This document shows, in pieces, positions 18,121 through 27,748 of a stretch of 64,000 nucleotides of DNA. The notes under the pieces were generated by a model. That model did not search any database and had not been told where the DNA came from. It worked only from the letters and a program-made list of their open reading frames with translations. Position numbers and translations under genes: made by a program. Each line of letters opens with the position of its first letter. Position 1 is the stretch's first letter. The DNA is taken from the NCBI RefSeq assembly GCF_014773275.1, contig NZ_JACWMW010000004.1:186001-250000 (forward strand), read 5' to 3'. Source of the stretch: Mucilaginibacter rigui. GTDB lineage: Bacteria > Bacteroidota > Bacteroidia > Sphingobacteriales > Sphingobacteriaceae.

Positions 18121-20226
18121 TTATAAGAACTTAGCTCTGTTATCTTTTACATTCGCCTTATCTTTAAGGGCATCAAGCACCTGCCCTTGCGAGCGTTGTG
18201 ATAGCGCCTGGCCTAAAGTTTGTTTCTCTCTTACGTTGTTTGTAAGCTGGGCAGGGTTAATAAAGCTATCTAACGAAATTACATAAACACCTTGCTGGCC
18301 TTCAATTGGTTTTGACAGCTTATTTGGCTGCGAACCAAACACAGTACCTACAACTTTATACTCTGCTGATGAACCCGGGATAACCGGGTTGGCAAATACA
18401 ATGTTTTGTAAAGGCGTAACTTTGCTGCCTGCTTTTTGAGCAACCTGATCAATGCTTGAAGCACCATTTAATGCCGACTGGAATTTATCAGAAAGTTGTT
18501 TGCCTTTAACCTGTATGCGAACCGCCGGTTCTATTTGTTTTTTAACAGCATCTAAAGGTAAAATACCTTTAGGTTTGATGCCAGATACACGGGCAATCAC
18601 ATATTGGTCGCCTACTGCAAATACCTGGTCAGAGAAAGCGCCTTTATCTGATTTAAACACCCACTTTACAATTTCGCGGGCGTTATCTAAACCAAGTACA
18701 CTTGCCGATGTACCGCTTACATCTTCGGCATTTTTAATTGGTAAATTTGCTTTTTTAGCCTGTGCATCAAAGTTATCGTTTGTTAAGGAGGTTAAGAACG
18801 ATTGCGCTTTGCTGTAAACAGCAGCTTGTGTTTTGCTGCTTGCGGTTAAAGGTTTATCTACAACGGCAACTTTAACCACTTTTGATGAACCTTTTTGCTC
18901 TTCGACCTGGTAAAGGTGAACCCCGAATTGGGTAGTAACAACTTTTAAGGCACCTTTTGGAGCGCTAAATACCGCATCGTCAAATGCTGGTACCATAGCA
19001 CCACGGCCAAAAGTACCCAAATCGCCGCCTTTATCGCCCGATGCTTTATCTATCGAGAAGTTTTTGGCTAACTCTGCAAACGGCCTGCCACCTTCAATTA
19101 GTTTTTTAAGTGAATCTGCTTTTGCAAGTGCTTTGTTAAGGCCACCTTCGGTAGTTGGGTTTAATAATATGTGCCTTGCTTTTACCGAATCGGGGCCAAC
19201 CCTTGAATCGATAAGTTTTGCAATTTTAAAGCTGCCGTTTGACAGGTATGGGCCGTAAATAAAGCCTTTATCTGCCGAGAACATAACTGAATCCAGCTTA
19301 GGCTCTAACTGGCCTTTTTTCTGGTAAACAAGCTGTGCTTTGGTTTCAGAGTTGATCTGTACAAAAAGCGAGTCGTTAGGGGTAGCTTTAAAATCAGCCA
19401 ATAGTTTATCAACCTGTGATTTTACCGCTGCGGTATCGTCTTTTGAAGGTGCAGCGTTAAAGCTTACGTATTCAAAACTGCGCAGTTCCTGCTGGTTTTT
19501 AAATTCCGGTTTATGCTCGTTATAATAATTGCTGTAGTCAGCATCAGTTAATTTGATGTTGGCATCGGGTATTGATGCATAATCAAGCACGGTATATTTA
19601 AAATTGGCTAATTTGTTTTTAGCCAGGTAATCGTCTTGCGCGTCAAGCGAGTTTACATACAAGCCGTTGGTTACCAATGTCATGTACTTTTGCTGCCTTT
19701 TTGCTGCAATTAATTGCTTAACAAAATCGCCCCATGCTTCTATCTGTTTTGCATCGGCTTTTGGCGTTTGTAAATAACTTAAAAACTGGTTAAGCTTAGC
19801 TTTATCAAACTGGCCATCGGCGCCAACAAACTGACGTTGTATCTGCGGATCGGGATTGTTGCCACTAATCATTGATGTGGTTTCATCAGCACCTACAATA
19901 AGCCCAAGCCTGTCTATCTCCTTGTTTAGTAATAACTCGGTTAAATACTGGTTCCAGGTGGTTTCCTGTATGTAGCTATTAATTTGCGGTGTAAGGTTTT
20001 GCCCAGATTGTTGCTTAAACTGCTGTGTGCTCTGCTCTAACCTTTCATTAAATTTAACGTAAGGTATTTTTTCACCATTTACCTCACCAATATCGTTGGC
20101 ATCGCCCCTGAAAAAGGAACTGCCCGAACGAACTACCTCTTCGGCAATAAAGCCTAAAAGCGCTACACCAATCACAATTGCGAGAATCTTTCCCATCCGT
20201 TCCCGCAAAAAACCCATTATGCCCAT
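18121..20226 (-). CDS. PpiD-like membrane-anchored peptidylprolyl isomerase
   Basis: 701 residues. One N-terminal transmembrane anchor (ILAIVIGVALLGFIAEEVV) puts the rest in the periplasm. SurA-N type helical region (about 35-240), one clear parvulin domain (about 345-445: ARHILLNPTTEGG, GDLGTFGRGAMVPAFDDAVF, FGVHLYQV), and a second degenerate C-terminal one (VKKQIEPAVRIQVKGKQLSDKFQ). Such proteins help fold exported proteins at the inner membrane. Last gene of the purQ-coaX-barrel-lptC run. Confidence 0.92.
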   Translation of the reverse strand: MGIMGFLRERMGKILAIVIGVALLGFIAEEVVRSGSSFFRGDANDIGEVNGEKIPYVKFNERLEQSTQQFKQQSGQNLTPQINSYIQETTWNQYLTELLLNKEIDRLGLIVGADETTSMISGNNPDPQIQRQFVGADGQFDKAKLNQFLSYLQTPKADAKQIEAWGDFVKQLIAAKRQQKYMTLVTNGLYVNSLDAQDDYLAKNKLANFKYTVLDYASIPDANIKLTDADYSNYYNEHKPEFKNQQELRSFEYVSFNAAPSKDDTAAVKSQVDKLLADFKATPNDSLFVQINSETKAQLVYQKKGQLEPKLDSVMFSADKGFIYGPYLSNGSFKIAKLIDSRVGPDSVKARHILLNPTTEGGLNKALAKADSLKKLIEGGRPFAELAKNFSIDKASGDKGGDLGTFGRGAMVPAFDDAVFSAPKGALKVVTTQFGVHLYQVEEQKGSSKVVKVAVVDKPLTASSKTQAAVYSKAQSFLTSLTNDNFDAQAKKANLPIKNAEDVSGTSASVLGLDNAREIVKWVFKSDKGAFSDQVFAVGDQYVIARVSGIKPKGILPLDAVKKQIEPAVRIQVKGKQLSDKFQSALNGASSIDQVAQKAGSKVTPLQNIVFANPVIPGSSAEYKVVGTVFGSQPNKLSKPIEGQQGVYVISLDSFINPAQLTNNVREKQTLGQALSQRSQGQVLDALKDKANVKDNRAKFL

Positions 20227-20323
20227 ATAATTATCTATGTTTTATATTTCTCAAAAAGAGGCGCAAGATACAATTTTTACTAAAATTCTATAACACAAAA
20301 TTTTGCGTAAGAAAAATATACCG

Positions 20324-20899
20324 TTATTGCGTAAGATCTCCATTCATTTGGATAGCGCCGGTAGCGTTTTGAAACACCGGATGCAGTAATTTATCATCGC
20401 TTACAAAGCTGGTGGCGTTCATTACATCACCGTTAGGTTTGGTCATTACCACTTTTTGGTTTGAGTAATACTGTTTTTTGGCTGTATCCCATATCAGCTC
20501 TTCAGATTTATAGGTAGCACCGTCTTTCCTGGTTGCCACTACATTTTTTTTAAATACAACCAGGCTTTTCTCGGCATAGTAGTAGCCTGTATCGGCAACA
20601 ATATTGCCATCGGTTGTTAATGAGTCATTATAAAGTATAACCCTAACCCCGTTAGGCATTACCTGGTATGGATTTTTTTTGGTAGCGTATTCTATTAACA
20701 AGGGCGACATAAGCTGAGCCTTTACGATTCCCTTGTCGCTAATGGTCATGGTGACGCCTGTAGTGCGTTGTATAGGCTTGGTAGCATCAGCGGCGGCTAT
20801 TGCTTTAACCTTATTAATATCGTTTTCGCAGGCGCTTAAAAGCAGGGCTGTTAAAACAGCCGGTATATAAATGCACAGTTGTTTTAGCCTGTTTTGCAT
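20324..20899 (-). CDS. lptC: LptC-like LPS export lipoprotein
   Basis: 191 residues. Lipoprotein signal with lipobox LLLSAC (Cys24), then OstA/LptC-type beta strands: GVTMTISDKGIVKAQLMSPLLIEY, GVRVILYNDSLTTDGNIVADTGYYY, YKSEELIWDTAKKQYYSNQKVVMT. Links the inner-membrane LptBFG complex to LptA-type proteins. Located 9 bases downstream of the barrel gene. The distant OstA-like gene at 6056-8692 would be in the same pathway. Confidence 0.88.
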   Translation of the reverse strand: MQNRLKQLCIYIPAVLTALLLSACENDINKVKAIAAADATKPIQRTTGVTMTISDKGIVKAQLMSPLLIEYATKKNPYQVMPNGVRVILYNDSLTTDGNIVADTGYYYAEKSLVVFKKNVVATRKDGATYKSEELIWDTAKKQYYSNQKVVMTKPNGDVMNATSFVSDDKLLHPVFQNATGAIQMNGDLTQ

Positions 20900-20908
20900 T
20901 ATACAACG

Positions 20909-22234
20909 TTAATCAAACTTGTATTTCTGGAACCACTTATCGTTCAGCGTGAATGACAGGTGTACATTAACATAGTTTTCTTTTACCAGGCCATTAACTA
21001 ATGTACCTCTTCTGCCAACTTCGGCGCCAATGTTTATTTTGTAGAAGCTGTTAGTTGCACCCCTTAAAGGTAAGCCAAGCCCAAATGTTGCAGCGTATCT
21101 TTTTATGTTGGTGTTGTTTACGTAAAGGTATGTTTGGTCATAAACAGCACCCAGGCGGTAATCAACAGCAGCCCAATAGCTTGATAAGGAGTTAACGTTA
21201 GGTGTAAACTGGCCGCCAACGTTTATAGTTTTACTATCGCGCAGGCCTTTATTAACGCCAGCCACAGCAAGTTTAGACCAATTGCTCATGGTATAATCGG
21301 CACCTACTAAAAATTTGCCTTCGTTTTGAAATGAGATACCGAAACGGTTTATCATTGGCAACTGTATTTTGGCAGATGGCTGCTGGTTATTTACAAGGGT
21401 ATCTGTAGCTACACCTTCGTTACCGGTTGATGCATCCCTAAAATAGCTGCTAACAATATAACTGTTTGATGTATTCAGTTTTGTGTTTGCCGAGGCTGAA
21501 TAACCAAAGGTTAAATGTTTCCTGGCCGAAAAATCTACAGTGTATTGAGCGCCAAAATCATAGTTAAGGCCGGTTATGCTGTTACTCTCTTCTATACGTG
21601 AGTTTAACACACCACCTAATGAAGGTACTTCTGTTGATTGTGTTTCTTTAAGGTTACCGAATATATATGATGCATTGGCACCAACAGATAAGTGCTTACC
21701 TATGCGGATACCGTAACCCAAATAAAACTTTGATAAACCGCCATCGCCGCTGTAAAGATAATTAACAGCGTTAGTATCTGCCGGTAAACCACTGCCAAAA
21801 TTGGGGGTTACCTGCCTGTAATTATAACCCAGTTCGCTATAAGGCATTAACCCGAAGCTAAATGCAGAGCGGGATGAAACCGGTATACCAAACGCAATAT
21901 GGCTAAGCCTGAAGTTGGAGTTTTTTTGTGATGCAGCACCGGTTTTTTCGAGCGTGTTGAAGTTACCATATACACCAATATCAATAACAGTTAACCCCAT
22001 AGATGAGTATGATGCCGGGTTAAGCGGGTTTATTGAAAAGAAACCGTTAATACGGTTGGTTGCTACGCCAATACCACCCATTGCTGCGTTTTGTGGCAAT
22101 ACCGTGGGGCTGATACTGCCTATGCCATAGCGCGAATAAGGCGAACTGGTGGTTGCAGTAGATTGTGCCTTTACGCCAAGTGCCGTTGCGGTGAATAAGA
22201 ACAGTATTATTACGAACCTTATATGTTTAATCAT
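20909..22234 (-). CDS. Outer-membrane beta-barrel protein, FadL/PorV-like
   Basis: 441 residues with a signal peptide ending GVKAQ. The N-terminal SPYSRYGIGSISPTVLPQNAAMGGIGVA with the hatch-like GFFSINPLNPASYSSMG is typical of Bacteroidetes barrels related to FadL/OmpP1. Predicted strands run to the aromatic C terminus KWFQKYKF. Overlaps the end of coaX by 8 bases. Substrate unknown. Confidence 0.8.
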   Translation of the reverse strand: MIKHIRFVIILFLFTATALGVKAQSTATTSSPYSRYGIGSISPTVLPQNAAMGGIGVATNRINGFFSINPLNPASYSSMGLTVIDIGVYGNFNTLEKTGAASQKNSNFRLSHIAFGIPVSSRSAFSFGLMPYSELGYNYRQVTPNFGSGLPADTNAVNYLYSGDGGLSKFYLGYGIRIGKHLSVGANASYIFGNLKETQSTEVPSLGGVLNSRIEESNSITGLNYDFGAQYTVDFSARKHLTFGYSASANTKLNTSNSYIVSSYFRDASTGNEGVATDTLVNNQQPSAKIQLPMINRFGISFQNEGKFLVGADYTMSNWSKLAVAGVNKGLRDSKTINVGGQFTPNVNSLSSYWAAVDYRLGAVYDQTYLYVNNTNIKRYAATFGLGLPLRGATNSFYKINIGAEVGRRGTLVNGLVKENYVNVHLSFTLNDKWFQKYKFD

Positions 22235-22970
22235 TATGCTTTTGTATAGCTGCGTTTAATCCTTTAAGAACCAGGTAAGGCTCAATTTTAATATAGGGGG
22301 CAAAGATGCTATTTTTCAATAGAGTATCAAAAAAAATACTGTCGCCCCCGCTTAGTATAATATTATACCCCGTTGTTGTTTTAATATATTCATTAATAAA
22401 GCCTTCCAGCTCGTATTTTACCCCGTTTTGCACCCCCGATGTTATGGCGGATGCGGTATCATTACCATATGCGGCAGTAAAGGTTTTATCGGGCTCTATT
22501 AAAGGCAATGCTGATGTATAATGGTTAACCGCTTTATAACGCATATTTAACCCCGGTGATATACTGCCGCCAAAATAATTTGCCCCGGCATCAATAAAAT
22601 CGTAGGTAATGCAGGTGCCGCCGCTTATTACAATATTGTTTTTACCAGGGTATAACTCATGCGCCCCTATTACAGCTGCCAACCTGTCGGCGCCAAGTGT
22701 ATTTGGGGTTTTGTAATGGTTGTTAATGCCTGCTGTTATGCTGCTGTTAAAATAGGTTACCGTAAACTTATCTTCAAGCAGGGTTTGCCAGTGTTGTTTA
22801 TCTGTTTTTACAGATGATATGATAACCCTGGCAATTTTATAATTTCTTATAAAGTTGTTTATCTCATTATTACCGGTTTGCTGGTATTGCTCTACTTTAA
22901 GCAGGCCGGCGTTATCAAAAACGGCGATCTTGGTAAAAGTGTTGCCAATATCAATAACCAGGGTTAGCAT
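22227..22970 (-). CDS. coaX: Type III pantothenate kinase
   Basis: First step of coenzyme A synthesis, phosphorylating pantothenate. ASKHA-fold protein of 247 residues: DIGNTFTKIAVFDN phosphate-1 loop at 6-19, GADRLAAV, and VISGGTCITYDFIDA with GGSISPG. Directly abuts purQ (stop 22971) and overlaps the barrel gene downstream. Confidence 0.94.
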   Translation of the reverse strand: MLTLVIDIGNTFTKIAVFDNAGLLKVEQYQQTGNNEINNFIRNYKIARVIISSVKTDKQHWQTLLEDKFTVTYFNSSITAGINNHYKTPNTLGADRLAAVIGAHELYPGKNNIVISGGTCITYDFIDAGANYFGGSISPGLNMRYKAVNHYTSALPLIEPDKTFTAAYGNDTASAITSGVQNGVKYELEGFINEYIKTTTGYNIILSGGDSIFFDTLLKNSIFAPYIKIEPYLVLKGLNAAIQKHND

Positions 22971-23663
22971 TTACGCCCGGGCCAATGACAGTATCGATTC
23001 AAAAATAGCAAGGCCATCCTCGTTACCTACAAGGCTTTCGGCAGCACGCTCGGGGTGTGGCATAAAGCCAAACACGTTGCGGGTAATGTTGGTTACGCCT
23101 GCAATATTTTCAATAGAACCATTGGGGTTGCTTTCGTCGGTAATGTTACCGGCTACATCGCAATAACGGAACAGCACCTGGTCGTTATCATTAAGTGCCT
23201 TTAATACATCGGCATCGGCAAAATAATTGCCTTCGCCATGGGCCAAAGGTATTTTTAACGCGCGCTGCGGATCAATAAACTGCGTAACCAGCGAATTTTG
23301 GGTTTGCGCTTTCATATAAATGTTGCGGCAAATAAACTTGCGGTTTTTGTTGTGCAGTAACGCACCCGGTAAAAGGCCTGCTTCTGTCAGTATCTGGAAA
23401 CCATTACAGATGCCCATAACCTTGCCGCCTTTTGCTGCAAACTGTATAACCTCTTGCATAATAGGCGAGAAACGCGCAATTGCGCCAGAGCGCAGGTAGT
23501 CGCCAAAAGAAAAGCCGCCCGGCAATACAATAAACTCAGCACCCTGCAAATCGTGGTCTTTATGCCACAACCGCACCACCTGCTGGCCCATTACATTTTC
23601 AAGAACGTGGATGATATCTTCATCACAATTGGAGCCTGGAAATATTACTACACCGAATTTCAT
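22971..23663 (-). CDS. purQ: Phosphoribosylformylglycinamidine synthase, glutaminase subunit
   Basis: Glutamine amidotransferase for the fourth step of purine synthesis. Class I GATase of 230 residues: FPGSNCDED at the N terminus, nucleophile Cys86 in GICNGFQIL, and the His-Glu pair in MPHPERAAE near the C terminus. First gene of a five-gene minus-strand run. Confidence 0.96.
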   Translation of the reverse strand: MKFGVVIFPGSNCDEDIIHVLENVMGQQVVRLWHKDHDLQGAEFIVLPGGFSFGDYLRSGAIARFSPIMQEVIQFAAKGGKVMGICNGFQILTEAGLLPGALLHNKNRKFICRNIYMKAQTQNSLVTQFIDPQRALKIPLAHGEGNYFADADVLKALNDNDQVLFRYCDVAGNITDESNPNGSIENIAGVTNITRNVFGFMPHPERAAESLVGNEDGLAIFESILSLARA

Positions 23664-23667
23664 GCTA

Positions 23668-23675
23668 CAAAACTA
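23668..23675 (-). promoter_or_regulatory. -7 element (TAGTTTTG) of purQ
   Basis: Exact TAnnTTTG, ending four bases before the purQ ATG, so a leaderless transcript is predicted. -33 box weak. Confidence 0.5.
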
Positions 23676-23708
23676 ATATAACCGCTGAAATTTGAACGAA
23701 TGTAAAAG

Positions 23709-24695
23709 TTAAAAAGTGTTAAACTGAAAATATATGATGCTGATAAGCAGCAATAAATACAAACTTTCGTACATCCAGCGGATGTTGGCATTGATAAAAT
23801 AGTAGGAAAAAAACACCGCTGCGGGCACTGCACACAGCAAAAAGTGGTTTAAGTTAAACTCGGTTTTAACATAAAACGACAGGCCGCCAATTAAAAAAAT
23901 AATAAATAACAACTGGAACGATTTACGCACCTGCACATAGCTTTTGTAATAGTTTTGCTGTAGTTTAAAGAAATAAAGCCCCAAAAGCAGCAGCACGGGT
24001 ATAAGCACCAGGTAATTGTAATAGTTGATGTTGATACGATTTGGAAACTTTGTACCCAGGGGAGCCCAGATGTGATAAAAGCTGCCCAACTTGTTATTGA
24101 GGTAATAAAATACAGCAAAAAAGAAGAAGATAGTGATATACCCCAGTATGCCTGATACCCACTCGCGCCAGTTAAAAGGTTTAAATATAACCAGCGCTAT
24201 CCAGATAGACAGGAAGAGGTAAATATAGGGAAGGTAAATGATAGAGCCGATAGCCACGATCATCCCCAGGTCATAAGCGGTGGATTTGGCATCGTCGCTT
24301 TTGTAAAAGCTGAACAGCTTAAACAGCATCCATATTACCAAAAAATTGCATATAAGTGGCGCGCTCAATACCATAAATGGCGCAAACAAGGCCGAAAGGG
24401 TTACATACATCAGTGCAGGTAAAAAGGTTGACCGCCCCAGCAAATTATAAAAATTAACCAGGTAGTTAAGCAGCAGTGCCTGCCCAAGCACCAGCACACC
24501 AGCCAAAAAAACATTAAGCCCCGGCGAGAAGGCGTACTCGTACGATACCGGGACCAGCAGACGGGCAAAGGGTTCAACAAAAATAAATTCGAGTTTATCC
24601 GGCACGGTTGCGATGAAGCCAATGCGCGTGATGAACAGTAAAATGGCCAGCCATAATATGTTAAGCGGATTAAATATCTTGAAAATACTGATCAT
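23709..24695 (-). CDS. DUF6427-like polytopic membrane protein
   Basis: 328 residues, mostly hydrophobic; about nine or ten helices, starting MISIFKIFNPLNILWLAILL, with loops that are short and basic. The N-terminal motif and size match the Bacteroidetes DUF6427 family. Function unknown. A TAATTTTG -7 element at 24722-24715 would give a 15-base leader. Confidence 0.7.
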   Translation of the reverse strand: MISIFKIFNPLNILWLAILLFITRIGFIATVPDKLEFIFVEPFARLLVPVSYEYAFSPGLNVFLAGVLVLGQALLLNYLVNFYNLLGRSTFLPALMYVTLSALFAPFMVLSAPLICNFLVIWMLFKLFSFYKSDDAKSTAYDLGMIVAIGSIIYLPYIYLFLSIWIALVIFKPFNWREWVSGILGYITIFFFFAVFYYLNNKLGSFYHIWAPLGTKFPNRININYYNYLVLIPVLLLLGLYFFKLQQNYYKSYVQVRKSFQLLFIIFLIGGLSFYVKTEFNLNHFLLCAVPAAVFFSYYFINANIRWMYESLYLLLLISIIYFQFNTF

Positions 24696-24760
24696 ACGGG
24701 CTGGCTAATGTGCGCAAAATTAGCACAAAAATTCAGAGTGTTGGAAGAGACGGAATTTAT

Positions 24761-24824
24761 TGTCAGCCTGAGCTTGTCGAAGACTTATACAACTTGCTAA
24801 TGGTTCGACAGGCTCACCATGACA
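24761..24824. repeat. Short inverted-repeat element
   Basis: Left arm TGTCAGCCTGAGCTTGTCGA (24761-24780), right arm TTCGACAGGCTCACCATGACA-type (24803-24823), 22-base centre. Resembles a dispersed palindromic repeat common in Bacteroidetes intergenic DNA; may also end transcription. Confidence 0.7.
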
Positions 24825-24834
24825 AACTGCAAGA

Positions 24835-25821
24835 TTATTTCCGCGCGTACTTCTTCACCATATCATCCACTATCTGCGCGGTCTCGTCGGGGAAATCAAC
24901 TACAATGCGGCGGTCATCTGCCAGCCAGTTGTTGATGCGTGCTACAAAATCGTGATTGATGGTATGGATCACTTCAACGCCAAGTTTTGAGGCCGACAGG
25001 GCATTACACTGCTGCTCGTACTGGCCGCGCATAGGTATCATTAAAACCTTTTTACCCAGGAATAAAGCTTCGGCAGGGCCTTCAAAACCACCGCCAGTAA
25101 GCAGGCCGGTACAACTGGCCAGGCTAATATTAAATGCCTCGTTATTCACGGGGAACACCTGTACATTTCCTTCGCGGTAAGCGGTTTTGGTGCGCTTGCT
25201 GAAGATCTGCCATTCGGCGTTGGTATCCTTTAAATGCTTGATAAGCGTTTTATCACTATAGGCAGGCAGGTATACCGAATAATGACCAAGGTCGCTGGTT
25301 TCCATCCTGCGGATATCGCTGCGGATAACCGGGGTGTGGATAAAATCGTCATACCGCTCAAAGTGGAAACCTATATGGTGCGTAGTGGGCGAATAGTATT
25401 TAAACAGCCATTCGGCGTAGTTCCATTTTTTTGGCCGGGGCGTTTTTTGCGAAACAAAAGAGCACTGGTGACTTAACGATACCGACGGTACTTTTTGCAG
25501 GCGGCAGGCCCAGGCGCTAACAGGTTCAAAATCGTTAATGATGAGGTCGTACTCGTGCAGTGGGAGGCTGTGCATATCCTTCCAAAGCCGGCGCAGGTTC
25601 ATGATCTTGAAGGTGGCCCAGTTATCAACCCCGCCATTTTTGCCAAACACAAAGCTAAACCCATGGAAACGGTATTTAAGTGGCTGTGATAGGCTTACTT
25701 CGGCCTCGGTGCCGCTCACCAGCAGGTCAACCTCGCCATATTGCTGCAACAGGGGCACTATTTCGCGGGCACGACTGATGTGGCCATTCCCTGTACCCTG
25801 TATACCGAACAATATTTTCAT
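24835..25821 (-). CDS. Glycosyltransferase, GT28/GT1-like (MJ1255-type)
   Basis: 328 residues. N-terminal Rossmann start MKILFGIQGTGNGHISRA with the UDP-sugar enzyme pattern GxGHxxR, and C-terminal LLTGGGFEGPAEALFLGKKVLMIPMRGQYEQQ, the nucleotide-sugar binding region of GT-B enzymes. No membrane segments. Acceptor unknown; probably adds a sugar to a lipid or surface polymer. Confidence 0.85.
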   Translation of the reverse strand: MKILFGIQGTGNGHISRAREIVPLLQQYGEVDLLVSGTEAEVSLSQPLKYRFHGFSFVFGKNGGVDNWATFKIMNLRRLWKDMHSLPLHEYDLIINDFEPVSAWACRLQKVPSVSLSHQCSFVSQKTPRPKKWNYAEWLFKYYSPTTHHIGFHFERYDDFIHTPVIRSDIRRMETSDLGHYSVYLPAYSDKTLIKHLKDTNAEWQIFSKRTKTAYREGNVQVFPVNNEAFNISLASCTGLLTGGGFEGPAEALFLGKKVLMIPMRGQYEQQCNALSASKLGVEVIHTINHDFVARINNWLADDRRIVVDFPDETAQIVDDMVKKYARK

Positions 25822-26003
25822 ACGCGTAGAATTGCGGGCAATTTAGTAAAGAAATATGTATACAAGATTATTTAATGGTGTAATAGGAGTGTATTTGCAA
25901 TAAATCTATAATGACTATCCGTCATTTGGTTCAAAACGGCACTGTGCAATGAGCTATTACCCTCTCAAGCGGGGAATTAAAACCAAATTGTGCATAGTTG
26001 TTA

Positions 26004-27098
26004 TTAGTTTCCATCCAGGAAGGATAGAGATTTGTAAAACTTTTCTTTAGACAAAAGCCCTGAAAAACGCGTAATTACCTCCCCTTTTTTATTAATTAGT
26101 ACTACTACAGGTATGGCAGTTGTATTATATTCCAGATCAAATGTATTCTTTGCAGAGTCATTTGTTATAAGTTGTTTCCAAGGCATTTTTTCAACGGCTA
26201 AAGCATTTTGCCATTTTTTTTCATTATTGTCTAATGAGATATTAGTTATAGAAAGCCCTTTGTTATGGTATTTTAGATATATCTCTTTTAAGTTTGGTAT
26301 CTCTTTGCGGCAAGGGCCGCACCAACTGGCCCAAAACACCAGCATGTTAATTTTTGCAGTAGAATCAAAAACAGGTTTGTTAACACCTTTTTCATTTTTC
26401 AGGATTATATCCGTTAAAGATGTTTTGCCTTTTTGTTTGTACCGTAGCCAAGCCTTCAATTTGTTGTACGGTAAAAAAACTTTAGCTTCTTCCTCAAATC
26501 CCCCTAGTAACAAATTTAATTCATCACTTGTATATAATTCACGATTCATATAAAGCATGTTTAAAAAATAAAAGGAATAAGGATATTTTGCTATCAAATT
26601 TAAGTCATCAGCTATTATTCTTTTCCGTTCAGTAATGCTTTTTTTATCCAGATTACCAAACTCAAGGTGTTTGTAATATGGCTCGTTTTGTTTACTCCCC
26701 TTAATTTCATAAACCTGGAGATTGTTTACATTGTGCTTGTTATCAATAAAAGTTGCGCCTCTGTCCACATAAAATATGCTTTCAAAATATTTTTTTTTAT
26801 AAGGGTTTACAAAACCTATTGGCCGTAAATATTTCATCCCTTCATAATTATCCCACATGCACAGCATTGCTTCAAAAGGCAAAAATGAAGATGTAGGTTT
26901 AAGGGTAAAATTAAAATGACCGTTAACAACCGTTGTGGAATCTTTAATGATATCTTTTTTTGCCATATCAACTAAATATATTTTCCCATTTTTACGGTTA
27001 TCAATATTCCCATTTATAATAACCTTACTTTCTAAATTCTTATCATCACAGCCTAAAACAGTAAAAAAAAGTATTATCAAAAAAGTTTTTTTAGTCAT
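26004..27098 (-). CDS. TlpA-family thiol-disulfide lipoprotein with DUF4369-like N domain
   Basis: 364 residues. Lipobox TVLGC puts the lipidated Cys at 17. The N-terminal domain (about 25-110) resembles DUF4369 (KIYLVDMAKKDIIKDSTTVVNGHFNF). C-terminal thioredoxin fold contains FWASWCGPCRKEIPNL near residue 255 and cis-Pro AIPVVVLI. Acts as an extracytoplasmic reductase or isomerase. It lies 228 bases downstream of a GG-leader Cys-rich peptide gene on the same strand, so that peptide may be a substrate. AT-richer than neighbours. Confidence 0.88.
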   Translation of the reverse strand: MTKKTFLIILFFTVLGCDDKNLESKVIINGNIDNRKNGKIYLVDMAKKDIIKDSTTVVNGHFNFTLKPTSSFLPFEAMLCMWDNYEGMKYLRPIGFVNPYKKKYFESIFYVDRGATFIDNKHNVNNLQVYEIKGSKQNEPYYKHLEFGNLDKKSITERKRIIADDLNLIAKYPYSFYFLNMLYMNRELYTSDELNLLLGGFEEEAKVFLPYNKLKAWLRYKQKGKTSLTDIILKNEKGVNKPVFDSTAKINMLVFWASWCGPCRKEIPNLKEIYLKYHNKGLSITNISLDNNEKKWQNALAVEKMPWKQLITNDSAKNTFDLEYNTTAIPVVVLINKKGEVITRFSGLLSKEKFYKSLSFLDGN

Positions 27099-27326
27099 TT
27101 TGGTACTTAATTAAAAAGAGCCTCTAAGTTGAATAAAAGCCGCGCTTGTCCATTAACACTTGAGTTACAAACCTAATATTTGCTATCAATAAAGCCCTTT
27201 AAGAAGTTTTCGATATAGAAGGTTTTTGAATGCGTTTTGCTCGCATGGTGATCAAAACAGTGTTTAAAATTCGTTTCTTAATAAAAGCGAAGATTTGATT
27301 TGTACCTCAAGCATAATTTAAAATGT

Positions 27327-27608
27327 TTATATCACACAATGGCTGGTGCCGCCTTTTGGAGAATATGGGCCGGCAACTGTTACGCATGCGCAGGATCCGG
27401 GGATTGAAGAAAACGAACCACAGGTTCCTGAATATATATATTCGTTGTCATTCAAAGTACATGACGCTGTAGAACAACGACCACCATCACCACCACCACC
27501 ATCAACCGGGCCACCAGGCCCACCGGGTTGCACAAGCCCACCTTTTACGTTTCTCATTTCCGCTCTTGTAAGCCGTTCAATTGCACCAAAATCGTTTAGT
27601 TTTTTCAT
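27327..27608 (-). CDS. Double-glycine-leader Cys-rich peptide (bacteriocin/RiPP-like precursor)
   Basis: 93 residues. Leader of 24: MKKLNDFGAIERLTRAEMRNVKGG, matching Bacteroidetes GG-leader precursors with an LTRxEM-x-x-x-GG end, the cleavage site of C39-type peptidase/ABC exporters. The 69-residue core begins with a Gly/Pro spacer, then six Cys at 45, 50, 63, 73, 75 and 91, compatible with three disulfides. No exporter or modification enzyme is in the window; the adjacent TlpA-like protein could oxidise or isomerise the core. TAACTTTG (27652-27645) is a plausible -7 element. Confidence 0.75.
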   Translation of the reverse strand: MKKLNDFGAIERLTRAEMRNVKGGLVQPGGPGGPVDGGGGDGGRCSTASCTLNDNEYIYSGTCGSFSSIPGSCACVTVAGPYSPKGGTSHCVI

Positions 27609-27620
27609 TGTGTTGTTTGT

Positions 27621-27652
27621 TTAAGTAAATAATAAGTATTTACTCAAAGTTA
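27621..27652 (-). promoter_or_regulatory. Promoter and palindrome of the GG-leader peptide gene
   Basis: TAACTTTG at 27652-27645 predicts a start near 27640. The transcribed leader begins inside an imperfect palindrome (AGTAAAT ... ATTTACT, about 27622-27643), a possible operator or 5' hairpin. Confidence 0.4.
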
Positions 27653-27748
27653 ATTTTTTTGTGGCAGTGCATCTATCAGGAAGTTTTTTATTTTTTGGCC
27701 AAAAATTGACATTTCAGAAAAATATAAATGATGCTTTCGCTTGGCCAT

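Noticed and set aside
24710..24955. 81-residue plus-strand ORF across the short repeat and the glycosyltransferase end
   Set aside because: Overlaps a real gene and an inverted-repeat element; no domain.
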